Source: Wolfiporia cocos (Eukaryota; Basidiomycota; Agaricomycetes; Polyporales; Phaeolaceae). From it: a stretch of 64,000 bases of DNA. A program made the translations under genes and the position numbers. This document shows, piece after piece, positions 11,901-23,990 of the stretch; the first letter of the stretch is position 1; every line of letters starts with the position of its first letter. The notes beneath the pieces are model-generated. The model had not been told where the DNA came from, made no database searches, and saw only the letters and a list, made by a program, of their open reading frames with translations. Where the stretch lies: contig JACCLO010000008.1 in assembly GCA_029448655.1 (NCBI GenBank), positions 1,116,001-1,180,000 of the forward strand. Direction: 5' to 3'.

Positions 11901-13084
11901 TAGGTATTCCTAACATGGGTGCTTCAATAAATATTTTCTTCAACTTATCGAAACACTCTTGTTCTGCCGTACCCCACTGCCAAGGTATGTCCTTGGTTAG
12001 GTTGATCAGTGGGCGTGCTACTGTGGAGAATTTAGGAATAAATCTCCGGTAGAAGTTAGCAAATCCTATGAAGGACTGCACTTCTTTCTTGTTCCGAGGT
12101 GCGGGCCATTCAGCCACTGCCGCCACCTTCGCGGGGTCCATACGGATTTCCCCGTGAGAGCTTATATGTCCTGAGTATTCTACTTCCGACTTTAGGAACT
12201 CGAATTTCTCTGGTTTACAGGTTAACTTGTTTTGACGGAGAACCTTGCGCAGGATCTCTTTGTGTTCTGCTTCGGTCTCCGTGAAAACAAGTATGTCGTC
12301 TAGGTATACAATGACCTTTCCAGTCATGATCAGGTCTCGGAAAATGTCATTCATCAAGGTCTGGAATGTGTCCGGTGCATTGCACATTCCGAAGAACATC
12401 ACTAATGGCTCATAGAGCCCCCGATTAGTGATGAAGGCGGCTTTCTCTTCGTCGCCTTCCTTGATTCTGACGTTCGTATATCCCCAACAAATGTCCAGTT
12501 TAGAAAAGTACTTAGCTCGCTTTAGCTTGTTGAGCAGCTCCGTGATCAGAGGGAGCGGGTACCGGTTCTTCTTGGTCATCTGGTTCAATTTCCGATAGTC
12601 CTGAATGGGTCTCAGTTTCCCATCCTTCTTCTTGATGAAGAAGAATGGTGCCCCCCATGGTGACTTGGATGGTCAGATGCGTCCAGTCCGTAGTTGTTCC
12701 TCTAAGAAATCGTCTAATGCCTCTTGTTCTCGAGGCGATAGGGCATAGACCTTGCCGGCGTAGGGTTTGGAGTTTGGTAGGAGTTCTATGGCATGATCCC
12801 ATGGTCGCCTTTCAGGGAGTTGGTCGAATTCCGTTTCCTTAAACACGTCTTCGAATTCGTGCAAGTACTCGGGGACCACTTCCTCGAAAGTCTTGGCTTC
12901 CGTGGTTTTGCCGGTGGTGATGGCGATCTCGGTTGCCTTCGTTGCGCGGACTCGCTCAGCGATGTCGGCCCGGCACTCTTCCCTATTCTGTATCCAAGCA
13001 TCAGCGAATATATAATATATATGGTCACCGTCCTCGATCTGCTCGTGTTCGCAGTCGCAGGTGAAGGTGATTCGGCGTTTCTTC
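8974..13084 (-). pseudogene. Element G pol remnant (protease end, RT, RNase H, integrase)
   Basis: RT (YLDDILVF), RNase H, integrase zinc finger and DDE core (SDRGPQF, DGQTERMNQE) are recognisable on the minus strand. The frame is broken by small deletions: about 9 bp near 12240, and about 7 bp each near 11255 and 11653. Stop codons include one near 9577 where Arg is expected. A conserved RT Arg (LDIRWGY) is Cys here, a CpG-to-TpG type change. The final codons run into the 3' LTR, as in the 33-42 kb copy. Confidence 0.85.
10441..11002 (+). mobile_element. F4 solo LTR inside element G integrase
   Basis: A 562-bp LTR (TGTCACAGAA..GTCTGTGTCA). Flanks are TTGCG at 10436-10440 and TCGCG at 11003-11007, a 5-bp duplication with one transition. 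The uninterrupted sequence is visible at 34681-34705. Removing it restores the integrase codons. Confidence 0.9.
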
Positions 13085-13794
13085 TGTTACGGGTCGAATA
13101 CCTGTTCGTATATTCGAGTCGCGAATATAAATCGTTCTTCTGCACATAGGCTCGTCACCGATGCAAGGCAAATACTCGTTAGATGCCTTCAAGTCCTAAG
13201 GGAAATCCTTAGGAGATCGGTTAATATCCAATACGCGTTAGAGGATATAATCTGTTCAAGTGCAAGTCTAATAGAATATAAGACTTTGCCTAAGTCCAAG
13301 AAGTCAGTGTGCACTTCAAGGACTTAGTCGTTCGGTTACTCGAGCGAGAAATACTGAGCGTAGTTTCCTACGTTTGAGAACGAGTATAAGACTTCTTGTT
13401 TGTACAACAAGGTCGAGCTGAAGAGCCTCGATGGTAAGTACATGAGTTTATATACTACGTTAGGTTTCAGGGGTCAAACCTGTCCCAGATGTCACCGATA
13501 CTATCTACGCTATAGTACCAAACGTTTGATAAGTATGTAGTGATATATCCGAAACAATAGATAGGAATGAAGATGGCGGTTGAACGCCATCTATCAGCTA
13601 ATAAATGATAAACACAAAATGAGGACAGAGTTGAATCTGTCAAAGGTGAAACACGCCCTCCATGCTAGTACAACTGGGGATGCGCCCAGTAGAGTCACGA
13701 GTAGCCAGGGGGTTGGTTGTGCAACAAGTCCCTGTATCGTATTTGCTTGGTGGTGAGTTCCGTTCGTATCTCAAAAATCAAAATAACCGTAACA
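13085..13794 (-). repeat. F1 LTR at a recombinant junction between elements G and H
   Basis: A 710-bp F1 LTR, reverse orientation. Left flank TCTTC and right flank CCAAC do not match in either orientation. The left side is F2 pol on the minus strand; the right side is F2 pol on the plus strand, starting at a different codon. A single insertion cannot produce this, so the LTR marks a join between two different F1 insertions. Confidence 0.85.
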
Positions 13795-16700
13795 CCAACA
13801 GCATGGGGCTCATGACGCACTATGTTGAGCTCCAAATGCAGATCAACACGCACTTGGAAGCGCGCAAGTTCCACGTTACGGAACTTAGCAGTGCGGACAT
13901 TTTCTTAGGTTTCGACTGGCTCGAAGACCACAACCCTTCCATCGACTGGAAGAAGCGACGGATCACGTTCTCCTGTGACTGCAAACATGAGCAGATCGAG
14001 GACGGTGATCACATTTACTATATTTTCGCTGACACATGGATCAGAAACAGGGATGAGTGCAGAGCAGACATCGCCAAACGCGTCCGCACCACGAAGGCAA
14101 CGGAGATCGCCATCGCGGCTGGCAAGACCACGGAAGCCAAAACGTTCGAGGAAGTCATACCCGTGTACTTACACGAATTCAAAGACGTGCTTGAGGAAAA
14201 GGAATTCGATACACTCCCGGAACGGTGACCGTGGGATCACGCCATCGAACTCCTCCCCAATTCAGAACCATACGCGGGCAAGATTTACGCCCTGTCACCT
14301 AGAGAACAAGAGGCATTGGACGATTTTCTAGAAGAACAACTGCGCACGGGCCGCATCCGCCCATCAAAGTCACCATGGGGGGCCCCCTTCTTCTTTGTCA
14401 AAAAGAAGGATGGGAAACTACGCCCTATCCAGGACTATTGAAAGTTGAACCAAATGACCAAGAAGAACAAGTACCCGCTCCCGCTCATCACGGAGCTGCT
14501 CAACAAGCTTAAACGCGCTAAGTACTTTTCTAAACTGGACATTCGCTGGTGATACACCAACGTCCAAATCAAGGAAGGCGACGAAGAGAAAGCCGCCTTC
14601 ATCACTAATAGAGGGCTTTATGAGCCATTAGTGATGTTCTTCAGGATGTGCAATGCACCAGGCACATTCCAGACCTTGATGAACGACATATTTAGAGACC
14701 TAGTCCTTACGGGGAAGGTCGTTGTATATCTAGATGACATTCTTATTTTCACGGAGAATCAGAAAGAACATAGAGAAATACTGCGCAAGGTTCTTCTGGT
14801 TCTCCGTCAAAATAAGCTCACATGCAAACCAGAGAAATGCGAGTTCGAGAAGTCCGAAGTAGAATACTTGGGACACATAATCTCTCATGGGGAAATCTGT
14901 ATGGATCCCACGAAGGTAGCTGCAGTAGCCGAATGGCCAGCACCTCGGAATAAAAAAGAAGTACAATCCTTCATTGGATTTGCCAACTTCTACCAGAGAT
15001 TCATCCCGAAATTCTCAACAGTAGCACACCCCCTTATCAATCTAACCAAGGATGGGGAATGGCAATAGGGCGTGACAGAACAGGAATGCTTCGACAAGTT
15101 AAAAAACATATTTGTCACAGCACCTGTACTAGGGATACCAAACGATGATGACCCATTCCGCATCAAGGCAGACTCTTCGGACTTCGCAACCGGAGCCTGC
15201 CTCATGCAGAATCAGGACGGCATCTGGAAGCCCATAGCGTATCACTCAAAAACGCTACTACCGGCGGAACGGAATTACGAAATCTACGACCGCAAACTCC
15301 TGGCTATCATGCGCGCCTTAGACGAATGGCGTCACTTTGTAATGGGTGCAAAGCACTCGGTAGAAGTATTAACGGACCATAAGAACCTAGAATACTTTAA
15401 GACCCCGCAGAAGATTAATCCGCGACAAGCCCGGTGGATGACGGAACTTGCCGAGTACAATCTACAACTCGTGCACATCCCCGGTTAGACCAATGGAAGG
15501 GCGGACGGACTATCCTGAAGAGGCGATCATGATGACAACAAGAATCACCTCAAGGGAGAGATCATCCTGAAGGAACACCTCTTCGCCAAAGACAGCGCAG
15601 AAAGGCTAAGATCCTCTTTCTATACCCTACCTAACGGAATCACCCACGAGGAGGTAAAGGAAAGGGTCAAGGCGGAAGCCACTCTCTACGACAAGGAGGT
15701 AGTAGAAGGATCAGTGGAAACGGCCGAGGACGGCTTACGCTACAGGAGGGGGAAGTTGATCATTCCGAGAGACGAGGAATTAATCGGAAAAATCATTTCC
15801 TCTTTCCACGACACAATCTCGGCAGGACACCCAGGCACAGAAAACACGTACACAGCCATCCATCGTTCATACTGGTGGCCAAAAATGCGGAACGACATCC
15901 GCCAGTACGTCAAAGCCTGTATCAAATGCCAGCGAGCCAAGCCAGATCGCTCGAAGAGAGCTGCACCACTGAACCCAAATCCAACACCCACACACAACTG
16001 GGAGAATATTTCCGTCGACATGATCACGGGACTTCCAGTATCCAAGGGTCGGGACGCTATTATCGTAGTAGTAGATATGAAATCCAAGGACTACGTTGCA
16101 GTCCCAACCACAACCAGGCTCACCGCCGAAGGTTGGGCCAACATATTCATAGATAAAGTGTATGCACAACACGGACTACCAAAGAAAGTATTTAGCAACA
16201 GAGGACCACAGTTTGTATCGGACTTTATCAAGGATCCGTAGATTAGGCATCGAGGGAAACCCCAGTACCCCATTCCACCCACAGACAAACGGGCAGACGG
16301 AATGTATGAACTAGGTACTGGAGGTGTACCTACGATTACTTATCAACGACACCCATACCAACTGGCCGGACTTACTCCCGCTAGCAGCATTTGCGTACAA
16401 GTGTCATGTACATAGCAGCACGGGCTATAGCCCTCCCTACCTTACTCACGGATACCACCCATTTACAGGCATGGAGGCACCAGAGCTGGAAGAGGGGATA
16501 GGAGCAGCCAAGGACTGGGTCGAACACATGCATGAGGTCAGCCAAACCGCTTCAAAGAAAGCCAAACTTCGTATGAAAGAATATTACGACCGGAAACGAA
16601 CCAACCCTCACACGTACAACGAGGGAGACATGGTTTGGGTCGATGGGCGAAAAATTAACATGGGAAACCCTACGAAGAAACTCGATTCAAAGCGGTACGG

Positions 16701-17791
16701 CCCGTACAAGGTCACCAAGAAAGTCGGACATGGAGCATACGAACTGGACTTGCCCGCGGACATGCGAGGCATATACCCGGTATTCAACAAAGTGTCACAA
16801 AATATTCCTTTATTATTTTAGACTCCCTCGCTATAGGATTGTACACGCGGCGCTAGACGTATGCCGCATCTCTGCACTGTAGCCACCTCCGCGTCTGTTC
16901 CAGAGTATGTAGGTCACCTGGTCATCTGGTTAGCGCTGTAGGGTAGCGCGCGTCTCCGGTACTCACGTTAGGGTCACACCTGTTACATGGTCACTGGTAG
17001 TTACATGTAGTCATGTGCTTTTGTAGTTAGGGCGCACAGGCCTCTACTTTAGGGCGGCCATTACTGGCCACTGCCTCATGTATAAGTACGGCGGATGAGG
17101 ACTTACATCCTCATCCTTGAGATTCTCAATGCACTGAGTGCCTCTCTTATCTTTCTCTGTGTGCGTCTCTGCCCCGGGGGCCTCTCTCGTCTTCCTTGTC
17201 TGTGCGTTGCCTCGACACGTCGCCGTTTAGGAGTCCCACCTTTGGGTACAGCTGACGCGGTCACCACTATCGCAGTTGCGCACCGCCTTGCTAGGCGTTA
17301 TAGGACATCCCTGCTGCACAGGTCCCACAGACGGGTAAGTCTGTGTCACGAAGTCCTACTACTTCCGTATCATGCCCCGGCTTTCCCAAATCAGAACCAC
17401 AACAAACGGACAGAAAGCAATGACGCTCGCAGGCCTCTCAGGATCCTCGCATCCAGGGAAGACCGAGGGCGAGTCGAGCTAGAAGTCGAATGGTCTGATG
17501 GGAACACAACATGGGAAAGGAAACGCGGATTAACTCCCTGGCAGGATTTAGTAACCAAGTTCTTCGAGGAAAGACCAACCGCTCCAGGCTATCAGTGGAA
17601 AAACAGACACACTGAATGGGACCCGGAGTGGGAAGACTTCGAAAAGAAATCCATAGCCATGGGACTCAGGCAAAACCCAAACGAATTTATTATCCACGAC
17701 AACGTAGATATCGAACTACTGAAGGATGCGAAAATCCCCTTCTACATCTACCCAAAGCAACTCGTCGCTAGGAATTTCTGGTTTTGCAATC
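13795..17791 (+). mobile_element. Element H: decayed family F2 fragment, plus strand
   Basis: F2 pol from within the protease (HVTELSSADIFLGFDW) to near the C-terminus (ARNFWFCN). Both ends are cut by LTRs and no F2 LTR is attached. It is opposite in orientation to G and overlaps G only slightly in pol content around the protease end. It contains an F4-like solo LTR at 16793-17348. Confidence 0.88.
13795..17791 (+). pseudogene. Element H pol remnant with several stop codons
   Basis: The protease C-part, RT (VYLDDILIF), RNase H (KADSSDFATGACL), integrase and C-terminal chromo-like segment are legible in order. In-frame stops occur at 14226-14228, near 14438 (DYRK to DY-stop-K), near 14550 (RWGY), 15066-15068 and 15486-15488. 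Several are one C-to-T step from Arg (CGA). The integrase catalytic SDRG is SNRG. The product is dead. Confidence 0.88.
16793..17348 (+). mobile_element. F4-like solo LTR inside element H
   Basis: A 556-bp LTR (TGTCACAAAA..GTCTGTGTCA) flanked by CAAAG (16788-16792) and CGAAG (17349-17353), a 5-bp duplication with one change. Removing it re-joins the pol reading frame of H (FNKV before, EVLLLPY after). Confidence 0.88.
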
Positions 17792-18349
17792 TGTCACAGA
17801 CTCACTTGTCTGTGCGACCATGGCAACATGGGGATGCCACACACGCCAGCATAGGCGTAAGTCCACGGCCCCGCCGTACTCATAGGTCCATCCAAGCGAC
17901 ATAGTCGCGAGGTGCCCAGACGTCGAAGTCGCAAGCTCACAGTCTAGTGGACGAGATGTGGGCCCCGGGCCAGTAGCAACACAAACAGAGTAGTGAGTAA
18001 GGGGATTATCCCATAGATGAGAATCTGAGAGATGGGGTGTAAGCCCACATCTCGACGTAATATATACATGAGCGTAGTAACTACAAGTCTAGCCCTGAAG
18101 TAATGGTCCGTGCACATTATCTACAGGGCACCTGACAAGTAACGCTACATGTGATACTGTAACCCTCACGTGTCTGTATGAGGAGGCGCGCGCTACCCTA
18201 CAGCGCTAAACTACTGGGTCAGATGATCTAGATGGCAAAGAGGTGGCACTGGAGGTGGCTAAGGATCGAGAAGGCGCGCGCATGCCTAGCGGCGCCTGTG
18301 AATACCTGTAGCGAGGGAAGTCGGAACCCCCACCGGGAATTCTGTGACA
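17792..18349 (-). mobile_element. F4 LTR with adjoining 3' internal scrap, truncating element H
   Basis: A 558-bp F4 LTR in reverse orientation. Immediately right of it, 18350-18420 on the minus strand reads as the end of an F4 internal region: a GAGAGGGGGGG tract then TGA before the LTR, nearly identical to the end of element E. So this is a 3' LTR with a short internal remnant. The left flank (CAATC) has no visible matching copy on the right. The first bases read TGTCACAGAC instead of the expected TGACACAGAC. Confidence 0.8.
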
Positions 18350-18643
18350 TCACCCCCCCTCTCAAAAAGTGTCATCTCTGACGCGGATCCTACGACATCC
18401 CTTCCTATTACAAATACAATCTTCTCCCGGCTCCGGAATTTCTTCTGCGTCCCAATAGCCGGGATTGTCCTCAAGACGAGTTCGACTACTGGCTGCAGTG
18501 GCGGTATCCCGCAGTTACTCTCTTGCACCAGCTGAAGGCTCACGGGAAATCGACTTCGTATGCGGCAGCGTACTTGCGCAACTGAGGTGACGACAATTTA
18601 GATGTAATGGGATTTAAGGGTCTTATGTGAGAGTTGGAACGCG
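18350..18643. other. F4 internal scrap grading into unassigned sequence
   Basis: The first roughly 70 bp match the end of element E. The rest, up to the F5 insertion, shows no convincing reading frame on either strand. A GTAAGTAC at 18644-18651, joined to 22003 after removing the F5 LTR, resembles a splice donor with a CTGAC branch-like motif at 22026-22030. Where F4 sequence ends and host sequence begins is not resolved. Confidence 0.5.
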
Positions 18644-18756
18644 GTAAGTACTGACACAGACTAGCTGTGGGACTCACCACCTATGTGTTGAGGAGTATAG
18701 GCGGACGGAGTAGCCAGTCAAGCGCAGCAGAAGTGAGGTTATTCTACGGCACAAGC

Positions 18757-20560
18757 TGTTACGGTTATTTTAATTTTTCGGATATCGACAGAACTCACCA
18801 CCGGGCAAATACAATACAGGGACTTGTTGCGCAACCAACCCCCTGGCTACTCGTGATCTTACTGGGCGCATCCCCAGTTGTACTAGTCTATAGGGCTCGT
18901 TTCACCTTTGGCAGATCCAACCCTGCCACTGTTTCATGTTCATCGTTTATTAGCTGACAGATGGTGTTCAACCGCCATCATTCCTATCTATCGTCTCAGA
19001 TATATCACTCCATACTTATCAGACGTTTGGGACTATAGCGTAGATAGTATCGGTGACATCTGGGACAGACTTGACCCCTGAAACCTAGTGTAGTATAAAA
19101 ACTCATGTACTTACCGTCGAGGCTCTCTGTCACAGATTTATCTGGGGCTTACAGCATTTTTCCTATGATTATAGCAATTTACCTGGGATTTATACGTCTA
19201 ACTACCAGTTATCTACGGGTTAACTCCCATTGCCACCACGACAAGCTCTTAACTGGGCTTATCAACCACATGACTAGCTTACGTAATGCTACGGTACAAC
19301 CACGTCCAATAGCAACACTACAGCATACGTCATAGGTCTCGCCCGTCAGAGCAAGACCAGCCACGTCATAGATCTTAGATCATAATGATAGGCCGAGCGC
19401 GGCACGCTCGCATAATAATGTCCACATGTACAAACAGTGCCTCGCGGCCTTGTACTATTGGGTCGGCCTTCCCGGCTTCCCACCGCCATAAGATCCTTGA
19501 TCACAATGGCACCTCAGGTGCGCCACGCCTTCGCATAATAATGGCAACACGGCCAAATAGCACTATATTAGCATCAAGGCAATATCGCTATAGGCTCGGC
19601 CTTCTCGGCCATCCCACGGACTCGGCGTCCTCCAAGTCCCGGACTTCTGCCATCACGGCGTTGCCCAAACACCGGACCTCGCCTCACGGCTAAGTCCAAA
19701 CACATGCCCCGGTAACCATCCGGACCGGGCTGTAACACATGCCACGGTACTTCCCGTCCAATGGCATAACGACCTCGGCGTCTCGCCTTGGTCATCACAC
19801 GAAGACCGGCCAATTGCCATTATACCGCAAGGTATCCGGCAACCGGCTTCCCATATACCCGGGCTGCGCCCGCGTTCATATGATAATATAACAAATCCCT
19901 CTCCTACGATTGGTGCGGCCATTAGGGCCCATCACGGCCATTGTAGATAGAGTCCATAAACATCAGATAAGATAGCGCTTCGCCTCTTGGCAAAGCCACA
20001 TAACCCGGAATGGTAGTACTAGCTAGTAGCACGTGCCATCCGTATAAACATGTATATAAGTAGGGCCTTGACGGCCTATAACTCTAGTTCTATTCTTCTC
20101 GGCGTACGCCGTAGAAGAACCTCCTACCTCCTATTGCGTCTGATAACCTCTTCCTCACTAAGTCGCCTAGTTCATTGCAGGATACTGGCTTGGTGAGTCC
20201 CACAGAGCCATCTGTGTCACTCTCCAGCTCGACCTTGTTGTATAAACAAGAAGTCTTATACTCGTTCTCAAACGTAGGAAACTACGCTCAGTATTTCTCA
20301 CTCGAGCAACCGAACGACTAAGTCCTTGAAGTGCACACTGACTTCTCGGACTTAGGCGAGTCTTATATTCTATCAGACTCGCACTTGAACAGATTATATC
20401 CTCTAACGCGTATTGGATATTAACCGATCTCCTAAGGACTTCACTTAGGACCCAAAGGCATCTAACGAGTATTTGCCTTGCATACGGCGACGTGCCTACG
20501 TGCAGAAGAACGATCTATATTCGCGACCCGAATATACGAACGGGTATTCGACCCGTAACA
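18757..20560 (+). mobile_element. F1 solo LTR nested in the F5 LTR
   Basis: It starts TGTTACGG and ends CCGTAACA, flanked by CAAGC at 18752-18756 and 20561-20565. About 707 bp remain after removing the F5 LTR inside it. Confidence 0.93.
19128..20219 (+). mobile_element. F5 solo LTR nested in the F1 LTR
   Basis: A 1092-bp LTR (TGTCACAGATTTATC..ATCTGTGTCA) with duplication CTCTC at 19123-19127 and 20220-20224. It has a TATATAAG box near 20052. It is the innermost layer, so F5 was active both before and after the F1 insertion that it interrupts. Confidence 0.93.
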
Positions 20561-20777
20561 CAAGCCGAGAATAATGTTAAAGGGCGTCAAGCCCCTACTT
20601 ATATACATGTGTGCAGGAAGGTCACGTGCTACTGGCTAGCTATGTCCTTACCGGGTTATGTGGCTTTGCCAAGTGGCGAAGCTTATCTTATCTACTGTTT
20701 ATAGACTCTACATAGAATAGCCGTGGCAAGGCCCTAATGGCCGAACCAATCGTATGAGAGGGATTATGTCTTTATTG

Positions 20778-21335
20778 TGACACAGACTTACAACGTCTGT
20801 GGGACCCTGGCTACAGGGGAGTCCCTATAAGCCTTACAAGGCGGTGTGACAAGTCGCAACGGCGACGTCGGCTGTATCCCATGGGGGAACTCCTAAGTCG
20901 ACGCGTCGAGGCTGCACACAGTCAAGCAAGTCAGAGAGGGCCCCCGGGGCAGAGTCGCACACAGGCAGAATGCAAGAAAGGAGCCAGAGGCTCAGTTGCC
21001 GAGAATCCTAAAGATGAGGATGTAAGTCCTCATCTTGTCGTACTTATACATGGGGAGTTGGCCAATAATGGCCACCCTAAAGTATGGGCCTGTGCGCCGT
21101 AACTAAGAGAGCACATGACAATGTAACTACCGTGACGTATGTACTTGTGTGACCTTAACGTGAGTACCTAAGGTGCGCGCTACCCTACAGCGCTAACCTT
21201 CAGTCATATGATCTAGACGGAGTCCTGGACAAGCGCGGAGGTGGCTGAGGATCATGGAAGCGCGCGCGCACCTAGCGGCGCCTATAATACCTGCAGCGAG
21301 GGATGTTACGTATCCTCTAAGGAAAGTTTGTGACA
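20778..21335 (-). mobile_element. F4 solo LTR nested in the F5 LTR
   Basis: A 558-bp reverse-orientation LTR (TGACACAGAC..TTTGTGACA) flanked by TATTG at 20773-20777 and 21336-21340. It contains the F4 signature block near 21265-21302. Confidence 0.92.
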
Positions 21336-22699
21336 TATTGTTGTGCTAATGCGGGCGCAGCCCGGGTATAGAGGAAGCCGGTTGCCAGATACCGTGAGGT
21401 ATAATGGTGATTGGCCGGACTTCGTTGGATGACCAAGGCGAGACGCCGAGGTTGTTATGCCATTGGACGGGAAGTACTGTGGCATGTGTTACAGCCCGGA
21501 CCGGATGGTTACCGGGGCATGTGTTTGGACTTAGCCGTGAGGCGAGGTCCGGTGTTTGGGCGACTCCGTGATGGCAGAAGCCCGGGACTTGGCAAGGGCC
21601 GAGTCTGTGGGAGGCCGAGAAGGCCGTGACCTATAGCGATATTGCCTTGATGCTAATATAGTGCTGTATGGTCGTGTGGACATTATTATGCAAGCGTGCC
21701 GCGCTCAGCCTATCATTATGATCTAAGATCTTATGACGTGGCTGGTCTTGCTTGTAAGGGCGAGACTTATGACGTATGCTGTAGTGTTGCTATTGGACGT
21801 GGTTGTACCGTAGCGTAGCGTTAGCTAGTCATGTGGCTTGGCGTGAGCCAAGGGTTACACTTAGCGTTAGCGAGGCATGAGCCAAGCGTGAGCGTAAGTG
21901 TGAGTGGCGTAGATAACTTGTAGTTAGACGTATAATTCCCAGGTAAATTGCTATAATCATAGGAAAAATGCTGTAAGCCCCAGATAAATCTGTGACAAGT
22001 ACTGCAATTCGAGTCGTGGCCTTTGCTGACCCTTCTTTCAAAGAGCCCGAACCTGTGTGGTTTCAGGAACAGAGACTCGCTAATGATGCAGCTCTTGAGG
22101 CGATTCGAAATGCAGGCGATGACCAATATGTCGCACCTCTTGTGCCAACTCCCAAATTCGTAGCAGCCCGTGACGCTGCTCTGGCTGAAATCGAATGGTT
22201 CAAGAACGCCGCAGCGAATATCAAAGCCCGCGTGCCAGATGTTGCCGCTATACAGAGAGACTGTTTCGGTCCCGCCGCTCCTGCTCAGAATGACTCCGCC
22301 CCTGATACCTCTGCTGTTGCTACTCACAATGACGCTGCACCTACATCGCTTCCGGACCCCTCGCAACCCCTGCCTGATGCCACGCCGATTGTCTCTGTAC
22401 GTGAGGTATCGAGTCCTCCGGAGCGCTCGCCTCCTAATCCCCCACCAAGCCCTGAGATGCCTATGTTTTCGACCATGGCCTTCATCGAAATTGTCAACGA
22501 AGTAACGAAACCAGTCGAGGAGCCTGATGTCGACAACCCATACGAGTGGGAAGGAGCTCGGACACCCGACGTCGGCGATATCGATCCGCTCCGTCCACTC
22601 AAAAGGACTTGGCAGCAGATGAAGGATCTCGAAGTAGGGGCGAAACAGTCACAGCCAAGACTTACGGAGCAGAGGATCATCGAAGCAACCGTCCCGAAG

Positions 22700-22746
22700 G
22701 TAAGTTATCACTACTGTATCATGCGTACGAGCTCACACATTCTCAG
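22700..22746 (+). other. Intron of the RanBP2-finger gene
   Basis: A 47-nt intron, GTAAGT donor after AAG and CTCAG acceptor. It joins two open frames in phase 0: one ends with TVPK and the next begins GAKRSRP. The size is normal for basidiomycetes. Confidence 0.85.
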
Positions 22747-23024
22747 GGAGCAAAACGGTCTCGTCCGGATCCAAACACGAAGTTCCTGAACCCAGCCGCG
22801 AATTCTGGTCAGAAGTCAAGGCGGTCGACACGGCGTCGTTTGGATGACAGTGACGATGGAGAGGATGACGACGACGAAGGTTCTCAGCCGAAGAAGAGGA
22901 GAATCGCCTCAACGCCAAACGGACACTCGGATAGTTCGCCTTCACCAGAAGTCGCCGACGTCAATATGGACGATGCACTGTCAGCATCGGTTACGAAGCC
23001 CATGGAAGTTGTAGAGCCCCCGCC

Positions 23025-23601
23025 TGTCACGGTTCACCCCTGGGGGGTACCAGCATCCCTTACTATGGTTGTATGGGCGCCGCTGCACGCGCGCGCGCCC
23101 CGCTCACTTTACGTTTCCTCTCAGTCGCGCCCTAGTTACCTCCAGGATCACCTGACCCAGTAGGCGCACGCTAGTCAGGCAGCGCGCGTGCCAGGTACTC
23201 ACATGATAGGTCACCATATAGTTACATGTTACGTTACTTGTACGGTCACGCTTACGTTACATGCGCACAGGCCATGTCTGTAGGGCAGGCTAGATACTTA
23301 ACGTTCCAACACATGTACTTATACTGCAGCGATGAGGGCTTACTCCCTCATCTTTGAGATTCTAGTCATTGGGCCTTGGCCCCTTTCTTGCTATGCGCGT
23401 GATGCGTCTCTGCCCCGGGGGCCTCTCTTGTCTCGCTTGACTGTGTGCCGCCATGTTATGTCGCCGCTAGGAGTCCTCGGGTTGGGTTCGCCCTTGGTAC
23501 AGCCGACCCGGTCACCGCTGTCGCGGTCGCACACATGCCTCGTTAGGCACGTTAGGATTCCCCTGCAGCGCAGGTCCTCACAAACAAGTAAGTTTGTGAC
23601 A
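23025..23601 (+). mobile_element. F4-related solo LTR in the RanBP2-finger gene
   Basis: A 577-bp LTR (TGTCACGG..TTTGTGACA) flanked by CCGCC at 23020-23024 and 23602-23606. It shares the F4 layout: a GGCGCCGCTG-like block near 23076, a TATA-like box near 23318 and a GAGATTCTAG block. Confidence 0.9.
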
Positions 23602-23690
23602 CCGCCACGGCCAAGCTGACCCAAACTTCCTGCTGCCTAAGTCTAGCGCCGCCTCCTGTGGTTGAATGCCTGTAACCACTCAGACAAGTA

Positions 23691-23990
23691 TGACAAGTTC
23701 TCACAGCAGAGGTAAAGGATGAATGAGGGACACGCCCCTATGGTACATTGATAAGTCTGAGGAGTACGCCTCAGACTTGCGAGCCTTAAGTACATGCAAC
23801 GCAGCGCAACACTACCTAGATGACTACCCTAAAGCAGCGCCTATGGAATAGTCTAGTGGAACGCTTATGTAATACGCTACAGTACTATATACTCTTGAAT
23901 ACCCGGTGGTAACCTAAGCTCCCTAGTTGAATACAACAGGTCATGTGATACCTGCGCGCTATACCTCATGTCGCAGAATAAACTGTGACA
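23691..23990 (-). mobile_element. Probable F6 solo LTR (300 bp)
   Basis: On the minus strand it begins TGTCACAGTTTATTC and ends GAACTTGTCA, with a TATA-like TATATAG. Flanks are AAGTA and CAAGC. CAAG occurs on both sides but displaced by two bases, so the duplication is imperfect. It separates the Pro-rich 3' part of the gene from the upstream exons. No second copy is in the window. Confidence 0.5.

Larger units (their letters stand above)
8713..13084 (-). mobile_element. Element G: decayed family F2 retrotransposon fragment
   Basis: A minus-strand F2 element with the inner 299 bp of its 3' LTR (8713-9011), then pol back to the protease region. The outer part of the LTR lies beyond element A, which is inserted in it. 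The right side stops abruptly at 13084 against an F1 LTR. In the full-length F2 element the sequence continues (about 36797). It carries a solo LTR at 10441-11002. Confidence 0.9.
18652..21997 (-). mobile_element. F5 solo LTR, outer shell of a nested stack
   Basis: Its ends are TGACACAGAC (18652) and ATCTGTGACA (21997). The duplication AGTAC is at 18647-18651 and 21998-22002. Subtracting the nested insertions leaves about 974 bp, which aligns by eye in reverse to the F5 LTR at 19128-20219 (shared blocks around the TATATAC box, the AATGATAGGC stretch and the terminal CCCAGATAAATC). No internal region is present. Confidence 0.88.

Noticed and set aside
18344..18543. Short ORFs on both strands taken as an upstream exon of the RanBP2-finger gene or as an F4 protein end
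   Set aside because: The first roughly 70 bp match the non-coding end of element E, including the purine tract. The remaining frame has no recognisable protein character, and no splice connection could be shown.
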